Shown here one piece after another: positions 43,870 to 52,906 of a stretch of 57,146 nt of DNA. This DNA is from Sphingobium trunci (lineage in GTDB: Bacteria; Pseudomonadota; Alphaproteobacteria; Sphingomonadales; Sphingomonadaceae), in NCBI RefSeq assembly GCF_022664535.1, contig NZ_JAKUJY010000024.1:1-57146 (forward strand). Direction: 5' to 3'. Under the pieces are notes generated by a model. It did no database searches, had not been told where the DNA came from, and saw nothing but the letters and a program-made list of their open reading frames with translations. Position numbers and translations under genes: made by a program. Position 1 is the first letter of the stretch; each line of letters opens with the position of its first letter.

Positions 43870-45081
43870 ATGGCTACGACCGCGCCCACTACGACCGCTG
43901 ACACGCTGAACCTGACGCCGCCCGACCCGGTCCCACCCGTCGCGCCGGAAAAGGCGGCCGGGCTAGTGCCGCTGGATGAGGAAAAACGATCGAAGCTCGA
44001 TGAGAAGGTCGATGCCTTCATCGACGATCTGGTCGCGCAGGACGCCAACTCCCCCGAATTCGGCCAGCGGGTCGATCAGCTCACCAATATGGGACGCAAG
44101 GAGATCGCCGAGGCCGCCGGACATTCGAACCGCTTCCTCGACCGGCCGGTGCGGGCGATGGACAGCGACAACAAGGTCGGCGTCGATCTGGCCGAACTGC
44201 GCCGGACGATCGAGGATCTGGACCCCGGCAAGCGCGGCAGCCTGACCGCGCCCAAGAAGCTGTTCGGCCTCATCCCCTTCGGCAACCGGATGCGCGACTA
44301 TTTCGACAGCTATAAAAGCGCGCAGAGCCATATCAATTCGATCCTCGGCAGCCTCGCCAGCGGCAAGGACGTGCTGATCAAGGACAATGCCGCCATTGAT
44401 GTCGAGCGGCAGAATATGTGGCAGACCATGGGCCGTCTGGAGCAGATGATCCACATCTCCAAGACGCTGGACGCCCGGCTGGAGGCGAAGGCGCTGGAAC
44501 TGGATTCGACCGATCCGGCCAAGGCCAAGGCGATCCGGGAAAGCGCTCTCTTCTACATCCGCCAGCGCACGCAGGACCTGCTGACGCAGATGGCGGTGAC
44601 GGTGCAGGGCTATCTGGCGCTCGACCTGGTCAAGAAGAACAATGTCGAGCTGGTGAAGGGCGTGGACCGCGCCAGCACCACCACCGTCGCCGCCCTGCGC
44701 ACCGCCGTCACCGTGGCGCAGGCGCTGGTCGGGCAGAAGCTGGTGCTGGAGCAGATCACCGCGCTCAACACCACAACCGCGAACATGATCGATTCGACCG
44801 GCGAAATGCTGAAGAACCAGACCGCGCAGATTCACGAGCAGGCCGCCTCCAGCACCATCCCCATCGAGACATTGCAGCGCGCGTTCCAGAATATCTACGA
44901 CACGATGGACAATATCGACACGTTCAAGATGAAGGCACTGGAGAATATGAAGACGACGGTGAACACCCTGTCTAACGAGGTCGAGAAGTCCAAGGGCTAT
45001 ATCGCCCGCGCCGAGGGACAGGCGCAGGCAGCGCAACAGGCGCGGGCGGACAATCCGCTGCTGAGTTCGATCGAGGCGTGA
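43870..45081 (+). CDS. toxic anion resistance TelA/KlaA family protein
   Basis: Soluble, largely helical protein of 403 aa. The TelA signature region includes [15 protein letters not shown] segment ([14 protein letters not shown], about 58-72), [22 protein letters not shown], and long heptad-like helices with [25 protein letters not shown], then [27 protein letters not shown]. TelA was named for plasmid tellurite resistance, but many chromosomal members have unproven roles in phage, colicin or membrane stress. ATG at 43870 has AGGAG upstream. XpaC follows 4 bases later. In Bacillus the TelA homologue YaaN pairs with XpaC, so this is a conserved module. Confidence 0.9.
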   Translation: MATTAPTTTADTLNLTPPDPVPPVAPEKAAGLVPLDEEKRSKLDEKVDAFIDDLVAQDANSPEFGQRVDQLTNMGRKEIAEAAGHSNRFLDRPVRAMDSDNKVGVDLAELRRTIEDLDPGKRGSLTAPKKLFGLIPFGNRMRDYFDSYKSAQSHINSILGSLASGKDVLIKDNAAIDVERQNMWQTMGRLEQMIHISKTLDARLEAKALELDSTDPAKAKAIRESALFYIRQRTQDLLTQMAVTVQGYLALDLVKKNNVELVKGVDRASTTTVAALRTAVTVAQALVGQKLVLEQITALNTTTANMIDSTGEMLKNQTAQIHEQAASSTIPIETLQRAFQNIYDTMDNIDTFKMKALENMKTTVNTLSNEVEKSKGYIARAEGQAQAAQQARADNPLLSSIEA

Positions 45082-45085
45082 GGCG

Positions 45086-45796
45086 GTGAGCCGGTCCGAC
45101 CGCATATTGGCCGATGCGGAGGCTGTCCTGCGCCGCCATAGCGAGCGGGGTCAAAGCCTGTCGGCGCGCGCCAGGCAGAGGCGCAATGCGGCGCTGATGC
45201 GGAAGGTCAAATATGCCTTCTGGGCGGTGGCGGCCGTCCTGATCGCCAGTGCCGTCGCCGGCTTTATCGCGCCGATCGGTATCACCGGCGTCATGGTCGC
45301 GCTTGGCATCATGATCGCGGCTGTTCTGCTGATCGGGCTGCTGCCGGGCGAGCGCAGGGTGCGAACGGAGGCTTTGGCGGAGGCGCGACTGACCGCCTTG
45401 CCGCTGCAGACCGAAATCTGGCTGGAGAACCAACGCAAGGCCCTGCCCGCACCTGCCGTCACGCTGGTGGACAGCATTGGCGTGAAGCTGGAGACGCTGG
45501 CGCCGCAGCTGGAGCGTCTGGGCGAACAGGACCCGGCGGCGCAGGAAATCCGCAAGCTGCTGTCCGATCACCTGCCCGAGCTTGTGACCGGTTATCAATC
45601 GATCCCGGAACCGCTGCGGCGGGAGGAACGCAACGGGCGAGTGCCGGAAAAGCAACTGATCGAGGGGCTGGGCGTCATCGACGCGGAAATCGCCCGGATG
45701 AGCGAAAATCTGGCGAGCGGCGATCTCGACAAGCTGGCGGTCCAGAACCGCTTTCTGGAACTGAAATATCAGGAAGCGAAGGAACTTGGGCAGTAA
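45086..45796 (+). CDS. XpaC-like membrane protein
   Basis: A 236-aa protein with an N-terminal basic segment, two closely spaced transmembrane helices (about 40-62 and 67-86) and a C-terminal cytoplasmic helical domain rich in Leu, Glu and Ala (ETLAPQLERLGEQ, IDAEIARMSENLASGDLDKL). This fits XpaC (5-bromo-4-chloroindolyl phosphate hydrolysis protein). Start is GTG at 45086, 4 bases after telA. TelA-XpaC presumably form a membrane-associated pair; the mechanism is not known. A 51-aa membrane protein follows. Confidence 0.75.
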   Translation: MSRSDRILADAEAVLRRHSERGQSLSARARQRRNAALMRKVKYAFWAVAAVLIASAVAGFIAPIGITGVMVALGIMIAAVLLIGLLPGERRVRTEALAEARLTALPLQTEIWLENQRKALPAPAVTLVDSIGVKLETLAPQLERLGEQDPAAQEIRKLLSDHLPELVTGYQSIPEPLRREERNGRVPEKQLIEGLGVIDAEIARMSENLASGDLDKLAVQNRFLELKYQEAKELGQ

Positions 45797-45814
45797 AGCC
45801 GTCTTTCCTTCGTC

Positions 45815-45970
45815 ATGATCCACCTCACACTCATCATCGTCGATTTCCTGACGGGACTGCTGGCGGCCGGGGCCTGGGCGCTGGCTTCCGCCGGTGGGGC
45901 GATCGCGATGCTGGTGGGCGGCGGGTTTCTGGGCGCTTCGCTCTTTCGCAGGTGGCGGCGGCGGGGCTGA
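45815..45970 (+). CDS. mini membrane protein, 51 aa
   Basis: A short frame, ATG at 45815 to TGA at 45970, starts 18 bases after the XpaC-like gene. It begins MIHLTLIIVDFLTG, has two hydrophobic helices rich in Ala, Gly and Leu, and ends with a basic FRRWRRRG tail. It looks like a small inner-membrane protein with a cytoplasmic basic end. There is no strong Shine-Dalgarno and no known family; support comes from codon pattern and position at the end of the telA-xpaC operon. It ends 3 bases before the convergent methyltransferase gene. Confidence 0.5.
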   Translation: MIHLTLIIVDFLTGLLAAGAWALASAGGAIAMLVGGGFLGASLFRRWRRRG

Positions 45971-45973
45971 TGT

Positions 45974-46708
45974 TCAGTTCCGCCATGTGCAGGGTACGAT
46001 CGAGGAAGGCGCCGGTCGCGCCGCGATCCGCTTGAACCGGGCGAAATAGCCGCCCGCCGTCGGCTTGGGAATCAGCTCTTCCAGCCGGAACCCCATCGCC
46101 GCCAGTTCGCAGGCGAGCAGGCGGGGCGGCGTGCCGTGCTGGTCGGTGGGCCGGTTGGCATCGACCACGATCAGTTCGCCGTTCGCCTTGAGCGCCGGGC
46201 TGAGGTTCCAGAGAAAGGCGTAAGGTTCCGCGATCTCATGATACATATGGATCATCATGATGCGGTCGAAGCTGTTTTCGGGCAGCTTCGGGTCTTCCGG
46301 CTGGCCCAGCTTGACGCTGACGTTGCGCCAGTCCTCGCGGGTGATGCGGCGGGACAGGGCCTCGATCACTTCGGGCATGATGTCCTCGGCCAACACCCGG
46401 CCGCTGTCGCCCACCCGTTTCGCGAGCCGCACGGTATAATAGCCCTCGCCCGCGCCGATATCGGCCACGGTCATGCCGGAATGGATGCCGGCGCGGTTCA
46501 TGATATCCTGCGCCTCGTTCACCCGGTCGCGCGCTTCCTCGCTCGACCAGCGGGTGGAGACGACCGGCGCCACCGGGCGGTCGGCGCGCGGAAAGGCGCG
46601 GGCGGCGGCCGGGCGGTCCTGATCCTTGTCCGGCGCAAACGGACCGCAGCCCCCCAGCAGGATCAGGCATCCTGCCAGGGCTCCGGCCGTCAGCGCCGGA
46701 ATTTGCAT
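45974..46708 (-). CDS. lipoprotein class I SAM-dependent methyltransferase-like protein
   Basis: A 244-aa protein with a lipobox LLGGC near residues 17-21, so it should be lipidated, followed by a low-complexity linker and a Rossmann methyltransferase domain (about 70-230): VADIGAGEGYYTVRLAKRVG is the SAM-binding glycine-rich motif I, VLAEDIMPE motif II, and MMIHMYHEIAEP the motif IV region. A SAM-dependent enzyme outside the cytoplasm is odd because SAM is not present there, so the topology or function is uncertain. The ATG shares one base with the prfB stop (TGATG), so it is translationally coupled to prfB. Confidence 0.85.
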   Translation of the reverse strand: MQIPALTAGALAGCLILLGGCGPFAPDKDQDRPAAARAFPRADRPVAPVVSTRWSSEEARDRVNEAQDIMNRAGIHSGMTVADIGAGEGYYTVRLAKRVGDSGRVLAEDIMPEVIEALSRRITREDWRNVSVKLGQPEDPKLPENSFDRIMMIHMYHEIAEPYAFLWNLSPALKANGELIVVDANRPTDQHGTPPRLLACELAAMGFRLEELIPKPTAGGYFARFKRIAARPAPSSIVPCTWRN

Positions 46709-47835
46709 CAGTCGACATCCTCCACATCGACCTTCTCGCCCGTCACCTTCTGGCTGAGGGCGGCGGCCATGAAGGGATCGAGCGCGCCATCCAGCACATC
46801 GTCGGGCGAGGTGGAGGTGACGCCGGTGCGCAGATCCTTCACCAGCTGATAGGGCTGGAGCACGTAGGAACGGATCTGGTGGCCCCAGCCGATCTCGGTC
46901 TTGGCCTGATATTCGCCCGACGCGGCCTCCTCGCGGCGGCGCAGTTCGGCTTCGTAGAGGCGCGCCTTCAGCATGTTCATGGCCGTGGCGCGGTTCTTGT
47001 GCTGCGAGCGGTCGTTCTGCGACGCGACGATGATGCCGGACGGAACGTGGGTGATGCGGACCGCCGAGTCCGTGGTGTTGACGTGCTGGCCGCCCGCGCC
47101 GGATGCGCGGTAGGTGTCGATCTTGAGGTCGCTTTCATTGACCTCGATCTCGATATTGTCGTCGATCACCGGATAGACCCAGACCGAGGAGAAGCTGGTG
47201 TGCCGCCGTGCCGAACTGTCATAGGGGCTGATGCGCACCAGTCGGTGCACGCCGCTTTCGGTCTTGGCATAGCCATAGGCATTCTCGCCCTTGAACAGGA
47301 AGGTCGCGGACTTGATCCCCGCCTGGTCGCCCGCCTGATAGTCGACCAGTTCCACCTTGTAGCCGCGCCGTTCCGCCCAGCGGCGGTACATGCGGGACAG
47401 CATTTCCGCCCAGTCCTGGCTCTCGGTGCCGCCCGCGCCGGCATGGATTTCCAGATAGGTGTCGCTGGCGTCGGCCTCGCCCGCCAGCAGCGCCTTGATC
47501 TTGTCCTCGTCCGCCCGGTCGGCCAGGGCCTTGAGCGAGGCGATGGCTTCGCTCACCATATCCTCGTCGCCTTCGGCCTCGGCCATTTCGATGAGTTCGG
47601 CGGTGTCGGTCTTTTCACTCTCGATCGCGCGGGTGGCGCCGATCGCGGCGTCGAGCCGGGTGCGTTCCCGCATCACCTCCTGCGCCATTTTCTGATTGTC
47701 CCACAACGTCGGATCCTCGACGCGGGCGTTCAGCTCGTCCAGCCGGCGCAGCGCCCGGTCCCAGTCGAGGAAGCGGCGCAGCAGGTCCAGCGCGGCGTCG
47801 ATGCGGTCGATATATTGCTGCGCTTCGGCGCGCAT
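46708..47835 (-). CDS. prfB: peptide chain release factor 2
   Basis: Recognises UGA and UAA stop codons and triggers peptide release. The GGQ motif is in RASGAGGQHVNTTDSAVR, where Gln is methylated. The tripeptide anticodon is SPY (in RISPYDSSARRHTSF), the usual form in alphaproteobacteria rather than SPF of E. coli. The N-terminus reads RRFLDWDRALRRLDE in one continuous frame: the CTTTGAC slippery site of E. coli prfB is replaced by CTCGAC, so there is no programmed frameshift and thus no UGA-dependent autoregulation. Length is 375 aa. It shares one base with the lipoprotein methyltransferase gene. Confidence 0.97.
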   Translation of the reverse strand: MRAEAQQYIDRIDAALDLLRRFLDWDRALRRLDELNARVEDPTLWDNQKMAQEVMRERTRLDAAIGATRAIESEKTDTAELIEMAEAEGDEDMVSEAIASLKALADRADEDKIKALLAGEADASDTYLEIHAGAGGTESQDWAEMLSRMYRRWAERRGYKVELVDYQAGDQAGIKSATFLFKGENAYGYAKTESGVHRLVRISPYDSSARRHTSFSSVWVYPVIDDNIEIEVNESDLKIDTYRASGAGGQHVNTTDSAVRITHVPSGIIVASQNDRSQHKNRATAMNMLKARLYEAELRRREEAASGEYQAKTEIGWGHQIRSYVLQPYQLVKDLRTGVTSTSPDDVLDGALDPFMAAALSQKVTGEKVDVEDVD

Positions 47836-48091
47836 GGTCTATTCTCCAAACTCTCAAAGCCCGTCGGCGGGAACGGCCTTGCCATCGCGCCGTCCTTTCT
47901 TGTGACGCAGGCGCCGCGTCAAGGAAAACCGGGCCGGCCCGTCATCGCAGTGGATTTGGGTGACATAAGTGACACGACAAGGGGACGGACAAGCGCCATT
48001 TTTCGAAAAATTTCCTGCAGGCCATTTTCGATGCCGTCATAGCGCCGCAGGACAGTTGTAGGACAGCGGAAAATACGCCGCCGTCACACAG

Positions 48092-48916
48092 CTAGAGCAG
48101 GATGCCGCCGTCGAGATAGAGGAACTGTCCGTTCAGATGGCGGGCCTGGTCCGATGCCAGGAAGGCGTAGGTCATGCCCGCCTCCAGCGGATCGACTGGG
48201 CGCGGAGCGCGCAGTCCGGTCATCACCTGATGATAGATGGCGGTCAGCCGGTCGCGTTCCGTCAGGATTTCGGCAGGCACCTGTGGGTTGTCGCGCGCGA
48301 TATCCTCCATCGCCCGGTCCGTCACCCAGCCTATGCCGACCGCGTTGCAGCGTATGTTGTGCCGGATTTCCTCCGCCGCGACATAGCGCACCAGCGCATC
48401 GACCGCGCCCTTCGAAAAGGGCGAGAGCCCGTCATAGGCGATATATTTCTGCGTCGCCATGGTGGTGCAGGTCAGCAGCGACCCGCCGCCGCGTTCGCGC
48501 AGCAGCGGAATGGCGGCCTGGAACAGGCGCAATATGCCCATCGCGTCGGCGTCGAAGAACCGGGCGGCGATGTCGGGCGACAGGTCCGCCATGGTGTCGA
48601 AGCGGACCAGCGGCCCGCCCGCATGCGCGACCCCGTGCAATCCGCCCAGCGTGCGTTCGGCCAGCGCCACGGTGGCGCGCACGGCGGCCTCGTCGCGCAT
48701 GTCGAGTTGCGTGGCCGCGATCCGCGCGCCCTTGTCCGCCCATTCCCGGACCAGCGCATCGGCCCTTTCCCGGTCGCTATGATAGGTGAACAGCAGGGGC
48801 ACGCCCGCATCGGCCAGCGCCCGGACGACGCCGGTGCCGACGGTGCCCGTGCCGCCCGTCACCAATATGCCGCCGTCCGGATATGTCAGGGTGATCGCCA
48901 ACGCCCTCTCCTCCAT
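48092..48916 (-). CDS. atypical short-chain dehydrogenase/reductase (SDR) family protein
   Basis: Rossmann-fold protein of 274 aa with the NAD(P)-binding TGGTGTVGTG (20-29), LDMRDEAAVR (71-80) and the NAG-equivalent AHAGG (97-101). The catalytic Tyr-x-x-x-Lys is not kept: the Lys (K169 in PFSKGAV) has Ser165 four residues before it, in GLSPFSK. The preceding Ser position reads TTM. The protein may therefore use another mechanism, bind a nucleotide without catalysis, or be a divergent reductase. It sits between mrcA (60 bases) and prfB (256 bases) in a cluster that is otherwise typical. ATG at 48916 has GGAGG nearby. Confidence 0.85.
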   Translation of the reverse strand: MEERALAITLTYPDGGILVTGGTGTVGTGVVRALADAGVPLLFTYHSDRERADALVREWADKGARIAATQLDMRDEAAVRATVALAERTLGGLHGVAHAGGPLVRFDTMADLSPDIAARFFDADAMGILRLFQAAIPLLRERGGGSLLTCTTMATQKYIAYDGLSPFSKGAVDALVRYVAAEEIRHNIRCNAVGIGWVTDRAMEDIARDNPQVPAEILTERDRLTAIYHQVMTGLRAPRPVDPLEAGMTYAFLASDQARHLNGQFLYLDGGILL

Positions 48917-48976
48917 TTTCCTCCACTGTGCCGGACGGGAGCGCCCGGCGCCAGCATGAAGGAGTGGAGAAGGCGG

Positions 48977-51526
48977 TCAGTAGATGCCGCCCTGGTCCTG
49001 GAGGAAATCGGCGTCGTTGCGCTGGCGGCGCTGGACCGTTGCCTCGATGCGGGCGGCGGCCTTGTCCTGCGCGGCGACCTCTTCCTTGCGGATCGAGCGG
49101 CGCGGTTCGGATTCAGGCTTGAACGCTTCCCAGATCACGGCGGGCTTGGGATCGTCGGTAGGCCAGACGCCATAGACGCGCTTGCCCGACCGGCGGTCGA
49201 TCGTCACCATGCGGATGCCCGCGGGGGCGATGAAGGGCGTCTTGGGCATCGCCTCCAGCACCGGGGTCATCGCCGCCTTCCAGATCGGCGCGGCGACGCG
49301 TCCGCCCTGCGCCCAGCCGCCCAGGCTGCGCGGCTGGTCATAGCCGATATAGACGCCCGCCACGATGTCCGGCGACCCGCCGACGAACCAGACGTTGGTC
49401 GGGCCGTTGGTGGTGCCGGTCTTGCCGAACAGCGGGCGCTTGAGATCCGCCAGCACCGTCGCGGTGCCGCGCAGGATCACGCCTTCGGCAATATGGACGA
49501 CCTGATAGGCGGTCATCGGGTTCATGACCTGCTTGCCCTCGAAACCGAAGCGGGGCATCGGCTTGCCGTCCCAATTGGCCATGTTGCAGCCGTCGCAGGC
49601 GCGCCAGCGCAGCGGCCAGATCACCTTGCCGCGCCGGTCCTGCACATAGTCCATCAGCTTGGGACTGAGTTGCCGCCCCTGATTGGCGAGCATGGCATAG
49701 GCGTTCACCATCCGCTCCACCGTGGTTTCGCCCGCGCCCAGCGCGAAGGAGAGATAGGGCTGGTAATCGCCGATCCCCATCGCCTTGATCGTGCGCACGA
49801 CGCGATCCATGCCGGTCTGCGACGCGGCGCGCACGGTCATGAGGTTGCGCGACTGTTCCACGCCCCAGCGCATGGTCTGCGGCCCGGCGCTGCCGCCGGT
49901 GAAGTTGCGGAAGCATTTCTGCCCCAGGCCCGCGCCCTGATCGATGCACAGCGGCCCATCGACGATGATCGAGGCCGGGGTCATGCCATTGTCCAGCGCG
50001 GCGGCATAGACGAAGGGCTTGATGGTCGATCCGGGCTGCCGCATCGCCTGGGTCGCGCGATTGTAGGAGGAGAGGCGATCGTCGAAGCCCCCCTGCATGG
50101 CGCGGACGCGGCCCGAATGGGTTTCCTCCACCACCATGCCGCCGGACACTTCGGGCACGTTGCGCAGCGCCCAGCCCGCGCCGTTGCGCGCCACCACGAT
50201 CAGGTCGCCCGGCTTCATCGCGGCAAAGGCGGGACCACCGGTCTTGCGATAGGGAAGCTGTGCGGCGTCAGCGGGCAGGGTGCCGGTCGATCCGTCGGAA
50301 AAGCCGATCTCCGCCGAGGAAGGACCACGGCTGACAATGGCCGCCACGCGCCATCCGGCATAGTCGACGTCGATATAGCTGGCGGCCAGTTCCCGCTGCC
50401 AGCCGCGATCCACGTCGATCCTGCCGATCGGTCCCGACCAGCCCTTCCCCGCGTCGAAGCGCAGCAGTCCGTTGCGCAGCGCGGTGGTGGTCAGGTCCTG
50501 GATCTTCGGATCATAGGGGCTGCGCACCCACAGGCCGCCGGCATAGACGCTGTTGGGTCCGTCCTGCGCCTTTTCGCCGAACAGGGCGATCAGGCGGCGG
50601 CGCACCTCCTCCATATAATAGCCGCCCGCGCGGGCGTCGAAGCTGGAGCTGTGGGCCGCCACCGTGCCGAGCGGCTGAGCCTGCGCCTCGTCGCGCTGCT
50701 CCTTGCTGATCCAGCCATTCCTGTACATTTCGCCCAGCGCCCAGTTGCGCCGCTCGATCGCGCGATCATGGCCGGTCGGGCTTTCGGGGCGGTAATTGGC
50801 CGGACCCTTGGGCAGGATCGCCAGATAGGCCATTTCGTGCAGCTTGAGGTCGGCCACATCCTTGTCGAAATAGGCGCGGGCCGCCGCCTGCACGCCATAG
50901 GCGTTGCGGCCGAGGAAAATCTGGTTGAGGTAGAGTTCGAGGATCTGCTGCTTGGACAGCACATTTTCCATGCGATAGGCGAGGATCATCTCCTTCACCT
51001 TGCGGGTCGGCGAATATTCGTCGCCGATCAGCAGATTCTTCGCCACCTGCTGGGTGATGGTGGAGCCGCCGCGCGCCCGCTGGCCCGAACCCACCTTGCG
51101 CGCATAGTCGAACACCGCGCCCGCAAGTCCCGTGAAATCCACGCCATGATGTTCGAAGAAGCTCTTGTCCTCGGCCGACAGATAGGCGCGGATCAGGAGC
51201 GGCGGATAATCGCTATATTGCAACTGGACGCGCCGTTCGCGGGCATAGCTGTGGACCGGCTGGCCGTTCGTGTCGCGCACGATGGTGGGCAGCGGCGGTT
51301 CATAGTTCAGCAGCGACGTCGCATCGGGCAGGCCGCGCGCGAAGACCAGCCAGAAGAGGGCATAGGCCAGCAACAGCCCGCCCAATCCCAGCGCGATCCA
51401 GCGGAACCAGCGGCGTTCCCAGTGAATGGCCCAGTGCGGGCGGAACCGTTCCCGAAAGTCGCTCAAGCCCGCGCGCAGGCGTTGGGTGAGGGACGATGCG
51501 GCGTTTTTGGGGCGAGCCTCTTCCAT
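48977..51526 (-). CDS. mrcA: penicillin-binding protein 1A (bifunctional transglycosylase/transpeptidase)
   Basis: Membrane-anchored peptidoglycan synthase. A short cytoplasmic tail, a transmembrane helix (about 48-70) and the GT51 glycosyltransferase (about 80-260: AEDKSFFEHHGVD, GGSTITQQVAKNLL, ELYLNQIFLGRNAYG) lead to an OB-like insert and the transpeptidase: active-site SxxK in QPGSTIKPFVY, SxN in VEQSRNLMT and KTG in FGKTGTTNGPT. A lysine/arginine/glutamine-rich C-terminal tail ends the protein. ATG at 51526 gives 849 aa; the extension to 51568 is not needed. amiC lies 96 bases upstream on the same strand, so amidase and synthase are adjacent, as in several alphaproteobacteria. Confidence 0.95.
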   Translation of the reverse strand: MEEARPKNAASSLTQRLRAGLSDFRERFRPHWAIHWERRWFRWIALGLGGLLLAYALFWLVFARGLPDATSLLNYEPPLPTIVRDTNGQPVHSYARERRVQLQYSDYPPLLIRAYLSAEDKSFFEHHGVDFTGLAGAVFDYARKVGSGQRARGGSTITQQVAKNLLIGDEYSPTRKVKEMILAYRMENVLSKQQILELYLNQIFLGRNAYGVQAAARAYFDKDVADLKLHEMAYLAILPKGPANYRPESPTGHDRAIERRNWALGEMYRNGWISKEQRDEAQAQPLGTVAAHSSSFDARAGGYYMEEVRRRLIALFGEKAQDGPNSVYAGGLWVRSPYDPKIQDLTTTALRNGLLRFDAGKGWSGPIGRIDVDRGWQRELAASYIDVDYAGWRVAAIVSRGPSSAEIGFSDGSTGTLPADAAQLPYRKTGGPAFAAMKPGDLIVVARNGAGWALRNVPEVSGGMVVEETHSGRVRAMQGGFDDRLSSYNRATQAMRQPGSTIKPFVYAAALDNGMTPASIIVDGPLCIDQGAGLGQKCFRNFTGGSAGPQTMRWGVEQSRNLMTVRAASQTGMDRVVRTIKAMGIGDYQPYLSFALGAGETTVERMVNAYAMLANQGRQLSPKLMDYVQDRRGKVIWPLRWRACDGCNMANWDGKPMPRFGFEGKQVMNPMTAYQVVHIAEGVILRGTATVLADLKRPLFGKTGTTNGPTNVWFVGGSPDIVAGVYIGYDQPRSLGGWAQGGRVAAPIWKAAMTPVLEAMPKTPFIAPAGIRMVTIDRRSGKRVYGVWPTDDPKPAVIWEAFKPESEPRRSIRKEEVAAQDKAAARIEATVQRRQRNDADFLQDQGGIY

Positions 51527-51622
51527 GATGGCGGAGGCTCTAGAGCATTTTGAAGGCGGCTGAAACATCTGACGGCGCGCAAAATGCGGTCAGGCGAAAA
51601 ACCGGCGGAACGGGCGGATCGG

Positions 51623-52906
51623 TCAGCCGCCCGCCCCGCCCCCGCGCAGGGCGAGCTTGCGGGCGAAATGCACCTCCACGGCGCGGGCCACGCCGAGGGC
51701 GATATTGGCCTGCCCCTCCTTCGAGGCGAGGAAAGCGGCATCGGCGGCGTTCGAGATATAGCCGGTCTCGAACAGGATCGACGGGGTATCGGGCGCCTTG
51801 AGCACCATCAGCGAGGCAAAGCGGTGGGCGGTGTTCTTGAAGGGCATGTAAGGCCCCGCCTCACGTTGCAGCAGCCGCGCGAAGGCGACCGAGATATTCA
51901 TCGATTCCCGCTGCGTCAGGTCGATCAGGATCGACGACACGTCGGTCGACTGGCCGCCCAGATTGACGCCGTTCAGCAGATCCGCCCTGTTTTCGCGGGC
52001 GGCGAGGCGGGCCGCCTCCCGGTCGGACGCGGTTTCGGACAGGGTATAGATGGTCGCGCCGCGCGCCGTGTCATTGTCCGCCGAATCGGCATGGATGGAA
52101 ATGAACAGGTCCGCGTTCAGCTTGCGGGCGATGCCATAGCGCTCCTGCAGCACGAGGAACCTGTCGTCGTTGCGGGTCAGCGCCACGCGGACGCGGCCGG
52201 ATTTCAGCAACTGGTCGCGGATCGCCTGGGCGATGGCGAGCGTCACATCCTTTTCCCGCTCGCCCTTCTCGCGGTTGATCGCGCCGGGATCATGGCCGCC
52301 ATGACCCGCGTCGATCACCACCAGCGGACGGGACGCGTCGCGCGGTCCTTCGACCGGCGGAAGAGACAGGCCGCGCGCCACCGGCGGGATCGGCACGGTG
52401 ATGCTGTGGATGCGCCTGGCGGGGCGCGGCGCCATGCCGGCGGGCGCGTCGAAACGGGTGCGCCCGCGCCCCACCGCCGTGCGAAAGGCGCTTTCCGACA
52501 CGCTGTTGAGCGAGAAGCTCAGGGACTTGCCGTCGGCGGCGATGTGCGGCTGGCCCAGCGTCGCGGGCGCGGTCAGGTCCAGCACGACGCGCGCGGTTTC
52601 GGTGCTCAACTGGCCCTGGCGGATGGCGGCGATCGCGTCATGGCCGCCCGCATAGCGGCCGCGACCGGCCTGCGCGCCGCTGATGTCGAGCGCGATCCGG
52701 CGCGGTCCGTCCAGCAGGAAGGCCGAGGCGCCGTCCACCCGTCCGTCGAAGCGCAGCGTGACCTGATCGCCATCCACGCCGATGGCGGACAGGCCGCCGG
52801 CCTGGACAGGCATCCCGGAGAAAAGCATGCTTGCGAGCGCAAGACTTTGGAGCATGCGCCGCTTGTGCAACGCCCCGCCCATGGCCGTAAAGCCCAATTT
52901 CATCAT
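51623..52906 (-). CDS. amiC: N-acetylmuramoyl-L-alanine amidase (AmiC type)
   Basis: Periplasmic zinc amidase that cuts the bond between muramic acid and the stem peptide, for daughter-cell separation. An N-terminal signal-like segment (MLQSLALASMLFSGMPVQA) is followed by an AMIN domain (about 40-150), which targets division sites, and the Amidase_3 domain (about 195-415), with VVIDAGHGGHDPGA, SIHADSAD zinc and active-site residues and the catalytic Glu in ILFETGYISNAAD. The start is uncertain: ATG 52906 is chosen, with 52903 and later codons possible. It precedes mrcA in the same direction. Confidence 0.93.
   Translation of the reverse strand: MMKLGFTAMGGALHKRRMLQSLALASMLFSGMPVQAGGLSAIGVDGDQVTLRFDGRVDGASAFLLDGPRRIALDISGAQAGRGRYAGGHDAIAAIRQGQLSTETARVVLDLTAPATLGQPHIAADGKSLSFSLNSVSESAFRTAVGRGRTRFDAPAGMAPRPARRIHSITVPIPPVARGLSLPPVEGPRDASRPLVVIDAGHGGHDPGAINREKGEREKDVTLAIAQAIRDQLLKSGRVRVALTRNDDRFLVLQERYGIARKLNADLFISIHADSADNDTARGATIYTLSETASDREAARLAARENRADLLNGVNLGGQSTDVSSILIDLTQRESMNISVAFARLLQREAGPYMPFKNTAHRFASLMVLKAPDTPSILFETGYISNAADAAFLASKEGQANIALGVARAVEVHFARKLALRGGGAGG

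Noticed and set aside
46708..47835. Programmed frameshift in prfB
   Set aside because: The frame is continuous across the expected site, with CTCGAC instead of CTTTGAC.
48137..51553. A 1138-codon open frame on the plus strand opposite the SDR gene and mrcA
   Set aside because: It is the mirror of two clear protein-coding genes. In GC-rich DNA the strong third-position bias keeps the opposite strand open; the translation is rich in Arg, His, Gly and Ala with no motifs.
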